This document shows positions 25,101 to 32,591 of a stretch of 37,592 nt of DNA, piece by piece. Within the stretch, counting starts at the first letter, position 1, and every line of letters begins with the position of its first letter. The DNA is from Candidatus Krumholzibacteriia bacterium (GTDB lineage Bacteria > Krumholzibacteriota > Krumholzibacteriia > LZORAL124-64-63), in assembly GCA_016744705.1 (NCBI GenBank), contig JADGDU010000004.1, positions 182,801 to 220,392 of the forward strand, written 5' to 3'. A program made the translations under genes and the position numbers. Under the pieces are notes generated by a model. The model searched no databases. It was not told the DNA's origin and saw only the letters and a list, made by a program, of their open reading frames with translations.

Positions 25101-26886
25101 CTTCCCCTTGCCCGCCTCTCACAGTGCCGGCGCTCTGATTGCCCCTTTCTGGGATAACCTGTACCAGTCCACGGGCAGCCACCGGGTCTACACCTGGTAC
25201 GACGAAGAAAACCATCAGTTCATCATCCAGTGGTATGACATGAACAACACCTACACCAATGCCCAGCAGAACTTCCAGGCCATCCTGCTGGACCCGGCCC
25301 ATCACTCCACCAGCACCGGCGATGGCATGATCCTTTTCCAATACGAACAGGTCAACAACACCGACTCCCGTGATGGTTATGCCACCGTGGGCATCCAGAA
25401 TATGGAACGCACCGATGGCTTGAACTACACCTACTGGAATCAGTATGCAGCAGGCGCCGCCACTCTGACTTCAGGCCGCGCCATCTTATTTGCTCCCATG
25501 GGCGAGGTGGCCTTGCCCACTGTAACGGTCACCCCCGGCTCCATCGATGAATCCGTCATGCCAGGCCAGCAGACCACCCAGTATCTGCACATTGCCAACA
25601 ATGGAGATGAAGGATCAGTACTCAATTTTGCCCTCGCCAAAGTTGACCCGGTGACCCAAGCGCTGGTGAAGAATTCTGCTGGCGGCGACGATCCTCAGGT
25701 GGAGACCCGCAATTTGGACGGCAGCCTGGTCAGCAGCAGCACCGACGCATACGAGTCGGGCACGACCATCAATCTGCCCCTGCACGTGACCTGCCAATCT
25801 CCCGATGATGAATATTTACTGAAGGTGGAGCTGAATCTGCCCGATGGCGTCACCGTAAATTCTGCTACGGAAATCAGCGCTCCCAACGGCGCATTACCCT
25901 GGAATGATGAAACCGGTGAGGATGTCACCACGACCTGGGGCGCTCTCGGCATGGGTGGCAGTGGTTATCTGGCAGGCAATGAATCCGGTGATGGCAGCAT
26001 CAACCTGAGTTTTGATGCCGGCCTTACGGGAGATGTGGTCATCATCTGGAATGTCTATGGTGATAACTGGGGCGAACCTCCCCATGAAATTACTGGTGAA
26101 ATCGTATTGACGGCACTGGCCCCCAACATTGTTGTGAGCCAACCATCCACCGGTGACATAGCCGAGCTAGGCACAGAACTGGCCGTGGAGTTTGTCGCCG
26201 CAAATGGTCCTGAACTGGTCAACATTGCCCTGCAGCGTGAAGCCAATGGGCCTTGGCAAAACCTGGCCTTCGCCTGGCCTGCAGGTTCGTCTCCCTGGAC
26301 CTGGACTGTTGCTGGAGAAGCCGGGCCCTACGCCCGCATTCGGGTTAGCGATGCCGCCGACGCCTCGGTGTTTGGCCTCAGCAGCGTATTCGCCGTAGGC
26401 CGCAATATGGATTGGCTGCAACCTGAGATGCTCACCGGGGAAGTGCCTGCCGGACAAACTCTGAATTTAGCCCTCACCATGGACAGCACAGACCTGAGCT
26501 TGGGTCTGCACGAGGCCATTCTGGTTGTCAGCAGCAACGGCGGAGCTGCCCAGATGGTGCCCGTGGCCCTCACTATTTCAGATGCCACGCCGGTGATAGA
26601 ATTGCCTGCAGCCGTGGCCCTGTTGGGTAACCATCCCAACCCATTCAACCCACAAACGAGCATCAGCTTTTCGTTGCCAACAAATCAGGATGTGACCCTG
26701 CGGATTTATTCCGCGCGAGGCCGCCTGGTTCATTCGCTGCTGAGTGGGCCCCAGCCCGCCGGACTGCATCATGCGCTTTGGGATGGCCGGGATGATCAGG
26801 GGCGTGGGGTGGCTTCGGGAGTGTATTTTTATCGGTTGGGTACCGAGGATGCCAGCTTGACAGGAAAGATGGTTTTAGCGAAATAG
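22144..26886 (+). CDS. Secreted gingipain-like (C25) peptidase-family protein with T9SS/FlgD-like C-terminus
   Basis: A 1580-residue exported protein. Residues 1-28 are a signal peptide (ending A-L-A-A-P). Residues about 30-235 resemble the gingipain propeptide; about 238-600 the caspase-like C25 fold, ending in N-V-M-G-D-A-A-T-E-M-W. The predicted nucleophile is C468 in L-P-T-C-D-S-G-S-F; the classical G-H-G is not visible and the region reads Y-G-Y-R-G-F, with H450 nearby. Next come a carboxypeptidase-regulatory or Ig-like domain (about 600-670), CARDB-like modules, a nidogen/galactose-binding-like segment from about 895 (C-S-N-G-W-L-A-M-G), further Ig-like domains, and a C-terminal module (1485-1580) with N-H-P-N-P-F-N-P and S-G-V-Y-F-Y-R-L. 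Probably secreted or surface-bound through a type IX-like route; none of that machinery is in the window. GGGGAAGAAA precedes the ATG. Confidence 0.85.
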   Translation: MNKRNFVEPAHILLAVLLVLVASFALAAPSGPQWQLVSSDAETLEFHFQIAAPELKTVQKAEITWHTLQIPGSVVHGSVGQPGLPVISQMVSVPQGMSLTVEVISATSTTMNNLQLFPVQDPAGAEFSYSAAAYGQKTSAPNTVPEVRVGRPAILAGQTVVPLTLNPVVYDPTLNQAVVWTEAQLRLKFIPDPQAPTARTSDRPLPRSFVTQLESQFLGFQSPPLKTAGAPTSPLGTYLAIHNGSSSILNGIAPLLEWRREQGYHVLEINTSIVGGNATTIKNAIQNIYDNQTIAPLEFITIFGDTGGAYAIPSWYESLSGYHGGGDHYYSTLDGDDILADVHIGRVSFNNSTEMNAVIGKILGYEKNPPMDDTDWFGRACLQGDPSASGITTIYTNQWLKGQLLENGWAQVDTTWSGNFVSPMMSQVGAGASVYGYRGFLGTSGISNGHVTSLNNGGKLAVALLPTCDSGSFASNTTSRSEAWLRAPNGGAVAAIGTATTGTHTRYNNCYYLGTWDGLLNSADHRIGAAHSLGKMALYSGYYLAEPDRAEIWAVWNNVMGDAATEMWTGVPGTLNVDYPSQISQGAQALTITVTEEGMPLPGAQVCLFQQDLLQLNDVQLTGLTDANGQLVLNVPALNAGSASVTVTKHDMLPHLGGLTVGQVEVFCAATGHTIEDGALNPGNTVTITPLLTNHGSTDAFGVTADILVQSGAATVMDGSLNFGTVAAGSEVAASGPLSITIDPDAEEGSTISLLLTATNGSSTWTSILEETVKAASFSVASIDLSDFGGSLDKGESGFFDLTLENMGSLDATMVSATLSSDSPWIIITNETANFNNIPVGQSGRDLLSPFQLSVSTDCYGGHLANFDLAITYSNGMQATAQCAAVVGSAASNEPTGPDNYGYYAYDNTDTDSQMAPQYNWVAIDPDHGGQGTDLGLTDFGWEQDDTEAITLPFVFGFYGTDYYKISICSNGWLAMGETPVNFYRNFPLPASHSAGALIAPFWDNLYQSTGSHRVYTWYDEENHQFIIQWYDMNNTYTNAQQNFQAILLDPAHHSTSTGDGMILFQYEQVNNTDSRDGYATVGIQNMERTDGLNYTYWNQYAAGAATLTSGRAILFAPMGEVALPTVTVTPGSIDESVMPGQQTTQYLHIANNGDEGSVLNFALAKVDPVTQALVKNSAGGDDPQVETRNLDGSLVSSSTDAYESGTTINLPLHVTCQSPDDEYLLKVELNLPDGVTVNSATEISAPNGALPWNDETGEDVTTTWGALGMGGSGYLAGNESGDGSINLSFDAGLTGDVVIIWNVYGDNWGEPPHEITGEIVLTALAPNIVVSQPSTGDIAELGTELAVEFVAANGPELVNIALQREANGPWQNLAFAWPAGSSPWTWTVAGEAGPYARIRVSDAADASVFGLSSVFAVGRNMDWLQPEMLTGEVPAGQTLNLALTMDSTDLSLGLHEAILVVSSNGGAAQMVPVALTISDATPVIELPAAVALLGNHPNPFNPQTSISFSLPTNQDVTLRIYSARGRLVHSLLSGPQPAGLHHALWDGRDDQGRGVASGVYFYRLGTEDASLTGKMVLAK

Positions 26887-26901
26887 CCAACAGTATAGAT
26901 G

Positions 26902-26946
26902 AAGGGCCTGGTCCGTTTGCAAACAGACCAGGCCCTTGTTTTTTCT
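26902..26946 (+). terminator. Rho-independent terminator of the C25-like gene
   Basis: AAGGGCCTGGTC (26902-26913) pairs with GACCAGGCCCTT (26926-26937), with a further GTTTG/CAAAC pair inside the loop, then a T-run up to 26946. Strong on the plus strand only. Confidence 0.9.
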
Positions 26947-26953
26947 GAGGTTT

Positions 26954-27469
26954 CTAGTCTTCTAATCCCAACTCAATATCTACTGCAATATCTTCAGCCA
27001 GGGCTTCAAGATCGATCTTCAACCCTTCCAGATCCAGCTCCGGTGACAGCTCAAACTCGGCCACAGCCCGGAAGAGTTCTTCGCCAGAGTTAGGCGCAGG
27101 TTCAGTCCAGGTGGCAAACTGCAGCAGGTTCACGTCTTTATCCTTCAGCACTTTGGTTAGACTTTGCACAATGCCGGGATGGTCGGTTCCCACGGCTTCC
27201 AGTTCAGCCAGAGGCAGTTCGCCCACTACGGTGGGAGCATCGCCCACCACCGATTGAACTTTCAAACCGGGCAGGTCGTTGAAGGCTGAAGCCAGGGCTT
27301 CGCGTCGTTCATCAGCCACCGCCACTTCAATAATTCCGGCAAACTGTCCAGCCAGATTGCTCATGCTACTGGAAAGCCAGTTGCCGTCGTGATCGGCCAC
27401 CACGGCAGACAGACTTTCGACGATGCCGGGGCAATCTTTGCCGACAATGGTGATGACGAGTTGATTCAT
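26954..27469 (-). CDS. Tandem ACT-domain protein, GcvR-like
   Basis: A 171-residue cytoplasmic protein with two ACT domains, residues about 1-80 (V-G-K-D-C-P-G-I-V) and about 90-170 (V-G-T-D-H-P-G-I-V). This matches the GcvR family, whose E. coli member represses the glycine cleavage operon by binding GcvA in response to glycine. No gcvA or gcv gene is in the window, so only ACT-type amino acid sensing is supported. AGGAG lies nine bases before the ATG. The acidic C-terminus (E-L-G-L-E-D) is unremarkable. It stands alone, convergent with the C25-like gene and divergent from dnaE2. Confidence 0.85.
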   Translation of the reverse strand: MNQLVITIVGKDCPGIVESLSAVVADHDGNWLSSSMSNLAGQFAGIIEVAVADERREALASAFNDLPGLKVQSVVGDAPTVVGELPLAELEAVGTDHPGIVQSLTKVLKDKDVNLLQFATWTEPAPNSGEELFRAVAEFELSPELDLEGLKIDLEALAEDIAVDIELGLED

Positions 27470-27720
27470 GGAATTGGCTCCTGGGAAAAAGTGGACATTG
27501 TTATCAATGAATACAATAAGTCAGATTATTGTTTATGAAGCAAGGTATGGTGCGTTGGGCACGGGCGGCAGCCAATTTCAAAATCGTTTTTCTTTCCTGC
27601 CAATGCAAAAGATCATGGCCAATGTTTCCTTGAAACAGCCTGTGGGGCGGCCTCACAGACAAGACAAAAACAAAATGGAAATAAAAACTAAAACTTAGAA
27701 AAGATTTTCTACCTCCACCC

Positions 27721-27749
27721 TTGATTTTCGCCATTATTTCGCCTATGGT
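27721..27749 (+). promoter_or_regulatory. Likely dnaE2 promoter
   Basis: TTGATT at 27721-27726 and TATGGT at 27744-27749 are 17 bases apart, each matching four of six consensus bases. Initiation near 27756 gives a leader of about 30 bases. The spacer contains two of the four TTCGCC repeats, as expected for a repressed promoter. Confidence 0.4.
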
Positions 27750-27767
27750 ATTCGCCTCTTGTTCGCC
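27727..27767 (+). repeat. Four TTCGCC direct repeats overlapping the dnaE2 promoter; candidate SOS operator
   Basis: TTCGCC occurs at 27727, 27738, 27751 and 27762: two pairs of identical form TTCGCC-N5-TTCGCC (11-bp period) separated by seven bases. One pair lies inside the -35/-10 spacer, the other over the predicted start. The direct-repeat, 11-bp geometry is that of the alphaproteobacterial LexA box GTTC-N7-GTTC, a type known to control dnaE2. Binding by LexA is inferred. Confidence 0.55.
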
Positions 27768-27786
27768 AAGCTAAACGGAGGCTCAG

Positions 27787-30700
27787 TTGATCCATTTACA
27801 AGCCCACAGCCACTATTCTCTCCTGTGCGGAGCCTCCTCCCCTGCCGAATTGGTGGACCGCGCCGCCAAGCTCGATTTCACTGCCCTGGCCCTGACCGAC
27901 CTGAACAACATGCACGGCACCGTGGAATTCCAAAAACAATGCCAAAAGGCAGGATTGCGTGCCATCCACGGTGTTGAATTGACCGATGACCGGCCCGTGG
28001 ATTTCAATCCCGTCAAGCTCATACCCCAATCTCTGACCCCCGGCCGCCCCCGCGCCGTCCTGCTGGCCAGAGACCAGGCCGGTTATGCGGCCATTTGCCG
28101 GCTCACAACCCTGCGCATGGTGCGCCCGGATTTCCGTCTGCTGGATGAGTTGCCTGGGTTCCTCACTGCCGAAGGCAACGGCATTTTCTGTCTGACGGAT
28201 TCACCTCAGGTGCTGGCGGCGCTGCTCGCGGCGGCCCAAAAAGATGGCCCAAGCGATCTGCCCGCCTTCACCCGGGGAAGCCTTCGTGTCCTGTTGACCA
28301 CTGCCGGTGGTGAAATGGGACCGCTCATGCGCCGGTTGCGCGAACTGGCCCAGTGGGCTGATCTGCAGCAAGTGCCCGTGATTGCCGGCGGCGATGTCTA
28401 TGCCGCCCTGCCAGCTGATCTCGAGCGTCAAAAATTGCTTTCCTCCATCCGCACTCTCAGCACCCTGGAGACAGTGAAGGATGAAATGTGCGCCCCAGCC
28501 GGGAGCTGGCTTAAACCCTCTGCCACCATGCATGATGTATTGAAAGAATTTCCCACCGCCTGTCTGGAAAGCGAAGCGGTGGCCGAACAGTGCACCTTCC
28601 AACATAAACTGGGCGTGTGGCGGTATCCGGAATTTCCCTTGCCAGCCGGCGAGACCACCGAATCCCAACTATGGAAACTCTGCTTTGACGGCCTGCAAAA
28701 ACGCTATCGCCAGGTCACCGGCCAGGCCATGAACCGGCTCCAGGAAGAAATCAACGTGGTGGAAAAACTGGGCTTTGCCGGCTACTTCCTCATCGTTTGG
28801 GATATTGTGCGCTACGCAGCGGACCGGGGCATGCCCACCCTTGGCCGCGGATCCGCCGCCAACTCACTGATTTCATACCTCCTGGGCATCACCCATGTGG
28901 ACCCACTCAAACACGATCTCTATTTCCAAAGATTTTTGAACCCGGAACGCCTCTCTCCTCCGGATATCGACCTGGATTTCAGCTGGAAAGATCGGGACCA
29001 GGTGCTGAAATACGTTTCAGACCGTTATGGACATCAATGCACAGCCATGATCTGCAACATCAACCGCTTCAGCACCCGTTCCGGATTTCGGGAGGCCGCC
29101 AAAGCCCGGGGTTATGCCGACTCGCAGTTGAGTAAAATCACCAAAAGATTGCCCTGGAAAGTCTTTGAGAATCCCGAACTGGCTGCCTCTCAAAAACCGG
29201 AAGCGGCCGGGTTGCCCCTGAGCCGGGAACCTTACCGTTCTCTGTTATTACAGGCCAGTAGTCTGAATTCACGCCCGCGCCACCTGGGCATTCACGCTGG
29301 TGGAGTGGTCATTGCCAGCGCACCGCTGACGGAACTTTTTCCTCTGCAATGGGCCCGCAAAGGACATCTGATCAGCCAGTTGGATATGTATTCGGTGGAA
29401 GATCTGGGGCTGGTGAAAATTGACTTGCTGGCCCAACGCGGCATTGCCGTAGTATCAGACGCAGCCCGGGCGGTGAACCAAAACTGCGGCATCAGTGTGG
29501 ACTTGAGCAAGCTGCCGGACGATGACCCGGCCACCCGCCGGCTCATGAGTAAAGGCGATACCATGGGCTGCTTTTATATTGAGTCACCAGGTATGCGCGC
29601 ACTCCTTAAAAAGCTGAAAGCCGATACATTTTCCCTGGTGGTGGCCGCCAGCAGCGTCATCCGGCCCGGACCATCGGACAGTGGCATGTCACGCAGTTTT
29701 GTTCTCCGGCACCTGGGCAAAGAAGCGCCGGTGCTACCGCATCCCTCCCTGAAGTTTTTGAACGAAACCTACGGGGTGATGATTTACCAGGAAGATGTCA
29801 TGCGCACCCTCAGCGCCGTGGCGGGAATGTCTTTGGCCGAAGCCGATGTCATGCGCCGGGCCATGAGTTTCAAAGGCGATGCTAATGATTTTTTGGCTAT
29901 GGAAGAGCGTTTTCTCAGCGGTGCCAAAGAAGCCATGGCCAAAGGTGAAGCGCCCTCAGTTAAAGAGGAGGTGCTGCATGAATTGTGGCGCCAACTCAGC
30001 AGCTTTGCCGGATACGCTTTCTGCAAAGCCCACTCGGCCAGCTATGCTGTATTGTCGTTCCAGTCTGCTTGGCTGAAGGCTCACTATCCGGCGGAGTTCA
30101 TGGCCGCAGTCATGAGCAATGGAGGCGGCTTTTACAGTGTATCTGCCTATCTCGAAGAGGCCCGGCGGCTGGGGCTGCGCATTCTGCTACCCGACATCAA
30201 CCACAGCGCAGATGTCTTCACCGGTAGCGAGCGTCAGGTGCGCATCGGACTGCAACAGGTTCACGGCATGAGCCGCCGTTCCATGGATGCCTTGGTAGAT
30301 GAACGCCTCTCTGGTGGATTTTTTGTTTCCCTGGGCGACATGATGCAGCGAGTTCCCCAGTTGGCTGAAAACGAAATTGAAAACCTCATTCGCTGTGGCG
30401 CCTGCGATGGTTTTGAATTGACCCGCCCCGAACTTCTGTGGCGGCACGCTTTGGTCCGGAAAGAACACACAGGAGCCCGTCACGCCCAACGCACTCCAGT
30501 GCAAACAACCACCCTCTTTCCGGTGGGTGGCACTGCGCCCGGAGCGGGGTCAGCCATTTCTCTCATCCCGGCCATCCCCGACTATTCGCCCACTGAGAAA
30601 CTCCAACAGGAAATGGAAGTGCTGCACCTGACGGCCAGCGGCCACCCCATGGCTATGCTGCGCCAATGGCTCCAGCAACAGGGTGTTGTGTGCGCCCGCG

Positions 30701-30966
30701 ATCTGCCGGGATTTGCCGGGCGCCGGGTGCGTGTGGCCGGCAAGTTGATCACGGCCAAAGGCGCCACAGTCAAGACCACCGGCCAGGCCATGAAATTTCT
30801 CACCCTGGAAGATGAAACAGACCTCATGGAAATCACTCTCTTCCCCGAAATTTACGCCCGATACGGGGCCCGTCTGCTTAGCCGCGGACCCTACTTGGTC
30901 AATGGACTGGTGGAAGACGATCATGGCTCCATCACCATAACGGCCGAAAGCCTCGAAGTGATTTGA
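27787..30966 (+). CDS. dnaE2: DnaE-family DNA polymerase, error-prone DnaE2/ImuC-like
   Basis: A 1059-residue alpha-subunit polymerase. Residues 1-200 are a PHP domain beginning I-H-L-Q-A-H-S-H-Y-S-L-L. The PolC/DnaE catalytic core has G-R-G-S-A-A-N-S and P-P-D-I-D-L-D-F-S with the metal-binding D393 and D395; fingers region contains F-A-G-Y-A-F-C-K-A-H-S-A-S-Y. A helix-hairpin-helix segment and a C-terminal OB fold (about 960-1059) complete it. The phrase G-C-F-Y-I-E-S-P-G-M and the shorter length fit DnaE2-like enzymes, used for translesion synthesis, more than the replicative DnaE1. No imuA or imuB flanks it. The start is a TTG at 27787 with GGAGG five bases upstream. A secondary replicative-type DnaE remains possible. 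Confidence 0.85.
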   Translation: MIHLQAHSHYSLLCGASSPAELVDRAAKLDFTALALTDLNNMHGTVEFQKQCQKAGLRAIHGVELTDDRPVDFNPVKLIPQSLTPGRPRAVLLARDQAGYAAICRLTTLRMVRPDFRLLDELPGFLTAEGNGIFCLTDSPQVLAALLAAAQKDGPSDLPAFTRGSLRVLLTTAGGEMGPLMRRLRELAQWADLQQVPVIAGGDVYAALPADLERQKLLSSIRTLSTLETVKDEMCAPAGSWLKPSATMHDVLKEFPTACLESEAVAEQCTFQHKLGVWRYPEFPLPAGETTESQLWKLCFDGLQKRYRQVTGQAMNRLQEEINVVEKLGFAGYFLIVWDIVRYAADRGMPTLGRGSAANSLISYLLGITHVDPLKHDLYFQRFLNPERLSPPDIDLDFSWKDRDQVLKYVSDRYGHQCTAMICNINRFSTRSGFREAAKARGYADSQLSKITKRLPWKVFENPELAASQKPEAAGLPLSREPYRSLLLQASSLNSRPRHLGIHAGGVVIASAPLTELFPLQWARKGHLISQLDMYSVEDLGLVKIDLLAQRGIAVVSDAARAVNQNCGISVDLSKLPDDDPATRRLMSKGDTMGCFYIESPGMRALLKKLKADTFSLVVAASSVIRPGPSDSGMSRSFVLRHLGKEAPVLPHPSLKFLNETYGVMIYQEDVMRTLSAVAGMSLAEADVMRRAMSFKGDANDFLAMEERFLSGAKEAMAKGEAPSVKEEVLHELWRQLSSFAGYAFCKAHSASYAVLSFQSAWLKAHYPAEFMAAVMSNGGGFYSVSAYLEEARRLGLRILLPDINHSADVFTGSERQVRIGLQQVHGMSRRSMDALVDERLSGGFFVSLGDMMQRVPQLAENEIENLIRCGACDGFELTRPELLWRHALVRKEHTGARHAQRTPVQTTTLFPVGGTAPGAGSAISLIPAIPDYSPTEKLQQEMEVLHLTASGHPMAMLRQWLQQQGVVCARDLPGFAGRRVRVAGKLITAKGATVKTTGQAMKFLTLEDETDLMEITLFPEIYARYGARLLSRGPYLVNGLVEDDHGSITITAESLEVI

Positions 30967-31001
30967 AAAAAAATGGGCCGGAGAAAAATTCTCCGGCCCA
31001 T
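30966..31001 (-). terminator. Rho-independent terminator of the OmpA-family gene
   Basis: ATGGGCCGGAGAA (30973-30985) pairs with TTCTCCGGCCCAT (30989-31001), a 13-bp stem with an AAA loop. On the minus strand eight T residues follow. It lies directly after the dnaE2 stop and may also slow plus-strand transcripts, but has no T-run on that side. Confidence 0.88.
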
Positions 31002-31034
31002 CATCATCTCCACTGGAAAAGAGACTTCAGAAGT

Positions 31035-32405
31035 CTATCGCTCCAGCATCTTCCGGCTTTCGATTTGGCGTTTCAGAGCCTCGGTGTTTAACACCTTGAA
31101 CTCGACCCGACGATTGATCTTCCGGCCTTCAGGAGTGCTGTTATCAGCCACAGGGTTGGCTTCGCCATAACCCACTGCGGTGAACTGGTCCTTGTTGATG
31201 GCAGGATACTTTTTAGCCAGATAGTCCAGTACGGACTGAGCACGCTTTTCGCTAAGCTGCTGGTTGAAGGCTTCGCTACCGGAGCTGTCGGTGTAACCAC
31301 CAATTTCAACCTGCAACTCAGGCCAGTTAGCCAAAGCAGCGCCCACTTCATTCAGGGTCACATTGTGATCCAAATCAATGTCGGAGCTGGAGCTTGCAAA
31401 GACGATGTTGTTGGTGCTGATGTTACCAGTGTCCAACAACTCTTCTTCGATGGCAGTCACTGCGATGGGGCAGCCGCTGGCATCCACCTGGTAATTAGGC
31501 TCAGTGTTAGGACATTGATCGATGCCGTCAAACACGCCGTCGCCATCACTGTCGGTGGGGCAACCGCTGGCATCAACGGTGGCACCGGCAGGAGTTCCTT
31601 CGCATTGGTCGAGGCCGTCAAAGACGCCGTCGCCGTCGCTGTCAATGGGGCAACCGGAAGCGTCAACCATGGCACCAGCAGGAGTGCCTTCGCACTGGTC
31701 GAGGCCATCAAAGACACCGTCGCCGTCACTGTCCACAGGGCAACCGGTTTCGTCAATCACAGCACCGGCAGGAGTGTCGGCACAAAGATCGTCGTTGTCG
31801 CGCACACCATCGTTGTCGGTATCTTTGCTGCTTTTACCGAAAGCAAACTGAACGCCAACGGTGGAAATGATGTTGTGTTTGGTGCTTCCGTAGTTGGGGA
31901 AAGCTTCGCTGAAGTCGGACATCACATCACGCACTTCAATGCGCAGGGCACGGTAACTGGCGTTGTCGCCACCGAGGCGAATTTTTGCACCCACACCGGC
32001 TTCCCAGCCATTGAGGTAACGTGTTTCGCCCACTTCGGGGTCATGGTTGAGCTGGGCCCAACCGGCAGTCACATAAGGGTTGATGCGAGAGGTAGGCATC
32101 AGTTCAGCCAACAAGTCCACGCCCATATGGGTCATGGTCAGGTCGGTCTCTGTGCCAACCACACCGGAACTGTTGTAACCATAGGTTCCCTCAAGGGACA
32201 ACCACTGCAGAAAATGGAAAGCAGCATGGCCACCGAACATCAGGCCATCATCTGCCTTCAGGTCTGTGTCCCAGTTCGCTTGGCCCAGATAAGGGGTGAC
32301 AGAGAACAGAGGTTTGTCGTTGTCATCGTTAGCAGCCAGAACGCTGCCGGTGGAAAAGGCTCCCAGCATGAGAGCCAGACTCATCAGTTTTAACATTGTC
32401 TTCAT
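31035..32405 (-). CDS. OmpA-family outer-membrane protein with thrombospondin type 3 repeats
   Basis: A 456-residue outer-membrane protein. Residues 1-24 are a signal peptide (ending V-L-A-A). Residues about 25-195 form an eight-stranded-barrel-like N-terminal domain. Residues about 195-315 are four 30-residue calcium-binding type 3 repeats, each of the form D-x-D-x-D-G-V-x-D-x-x-D-x-C...G-C-P. Residues about 335-445 are the OmpA C-terminal domain with G-Y-T-D-S-S-G and L-S-E-K-R-A-Q-S-V, whose Asp and Arg bind peptidoglycan. It anchors the outer membrane to the wall. AAGGAG lies six bases before the ATG. Single-gene unit with its own promoter and terminator. Confidence 0.93.
   Translation of the reverse strand: MKTMLKLMSLALMLGAFSTGSVLAANDDNDKPLFSVTPYLGQANWDTDLKADDGLMFGGHAAFHFLQWLSLEGTYGYNSSGVVGTETDLTMTHMGVDLLAELMPTSRINPYVTAGWAQLNHDPEVGETRYLNGWEAGVGAKIRLGGDNASYRALRIEVRDVMSDFSEAFPNYGSTKHNIISTVGVQFAFGKSSKDTDNDGVRDNDDLCADTPAGAVIDETGCPVDSDGDGVFDGLDQCEGTPAGAMVDASGCPIDSDGDGVFDGLDQCEGTPAGATVDASGCPTDSDGDGVFDGIDQCPNTEPNYQVDASGCPIAVTAIEEELLDTGNISTNNIVFASSSSDIDLDHNVTLNEVGAALANWPELQVEIGGYTDSSGSEAFNQQLSEKRAQSVLDYLAKKYPAINKDQFTAVGYGEANPVADNSTPEGRKINRRVEFKVLNTEALKRQIESRKMLER
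31464..31823 (-). repeat. Four tandem 90-bp repeats encoding type 3 (calcium-binding) modules
   Basis: Four in-frame units of exactly 90 bp. The two central units (31554-31643 and 31644-31733) are closest to each other; the last translated unit diverges in its second half (P-N-T-E-P-N-Y-Q). Copy number could change by recombination. Confidence 0.85.
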
Positions 32406-32440
32406 TATAGTCTCCTTAAAGTTGAGAAATGACTCGGCAC

Positions 32441-32468
32441 AATATATAGACTCAGATAGTTCTGTAAA
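32441..32468 (-). promoter_or_regulatory. Likely sigma-70 promoter of the OmpA-family gene
   Basis: On the minus strand TTTACA (32468-32463) and TATATT (32446-32441) are 16 bases apart, each close to consensus. Initiation near 32434 leaves a leader of about 29 bases. Confidence 0.45.
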
Positions 32469-32591
32469 GTCACATGATTTTATTATAATCTTTATAACAT
32501 CAATGAAAACCCCTGTTTCCTAAAGATTCCCCTAGCGCCTGATGTGACTTTTCCAAGCTTGATGTGTCTGAAGAATTAAGTGGAGCTGCCA

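Larger units (their letters stand above)
27470..27786. other. Divergent intergenic region between the GcvR-like gene and dnaE2
   Basis: 317 bases without a gene. CTGTGGGG (27640-27647) and CCTCACAG (27651-27658) form an 8-bp hairpin with one G-T pair and no T-run. The stretch 27658-27720 is A-rich. The last 65 bases hold the dnaE2 promoter and the TTCGCC repeats described separately. No clear promoter for the minus-strand gene was found. Confidence 0.4.

Noticed and set aside
24073..25341. A 422-codon open frame on the minus strand inside the C25-like gene
   Set aside because: It is antisense to a well-supported gene with clear domains; its Gly/Val/His-rich composition is what codon bias of the sense strand produces, and it has no homology I recognise.
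31464..31823. Regularly spaced repeats that could suggest a CRISPR array
   Set aside because: Units are contiguous 90-bp coding repeats without spacers and translate to calcium-binding type 3 modules.
31365..32393. A 342-codon open frame on the plus strand across the OmpA-family gene
   Set aside because: Antisense shadow; its repetitive A/V/T-rich translation mirrors the type 3 repeat DNA of the real gene.
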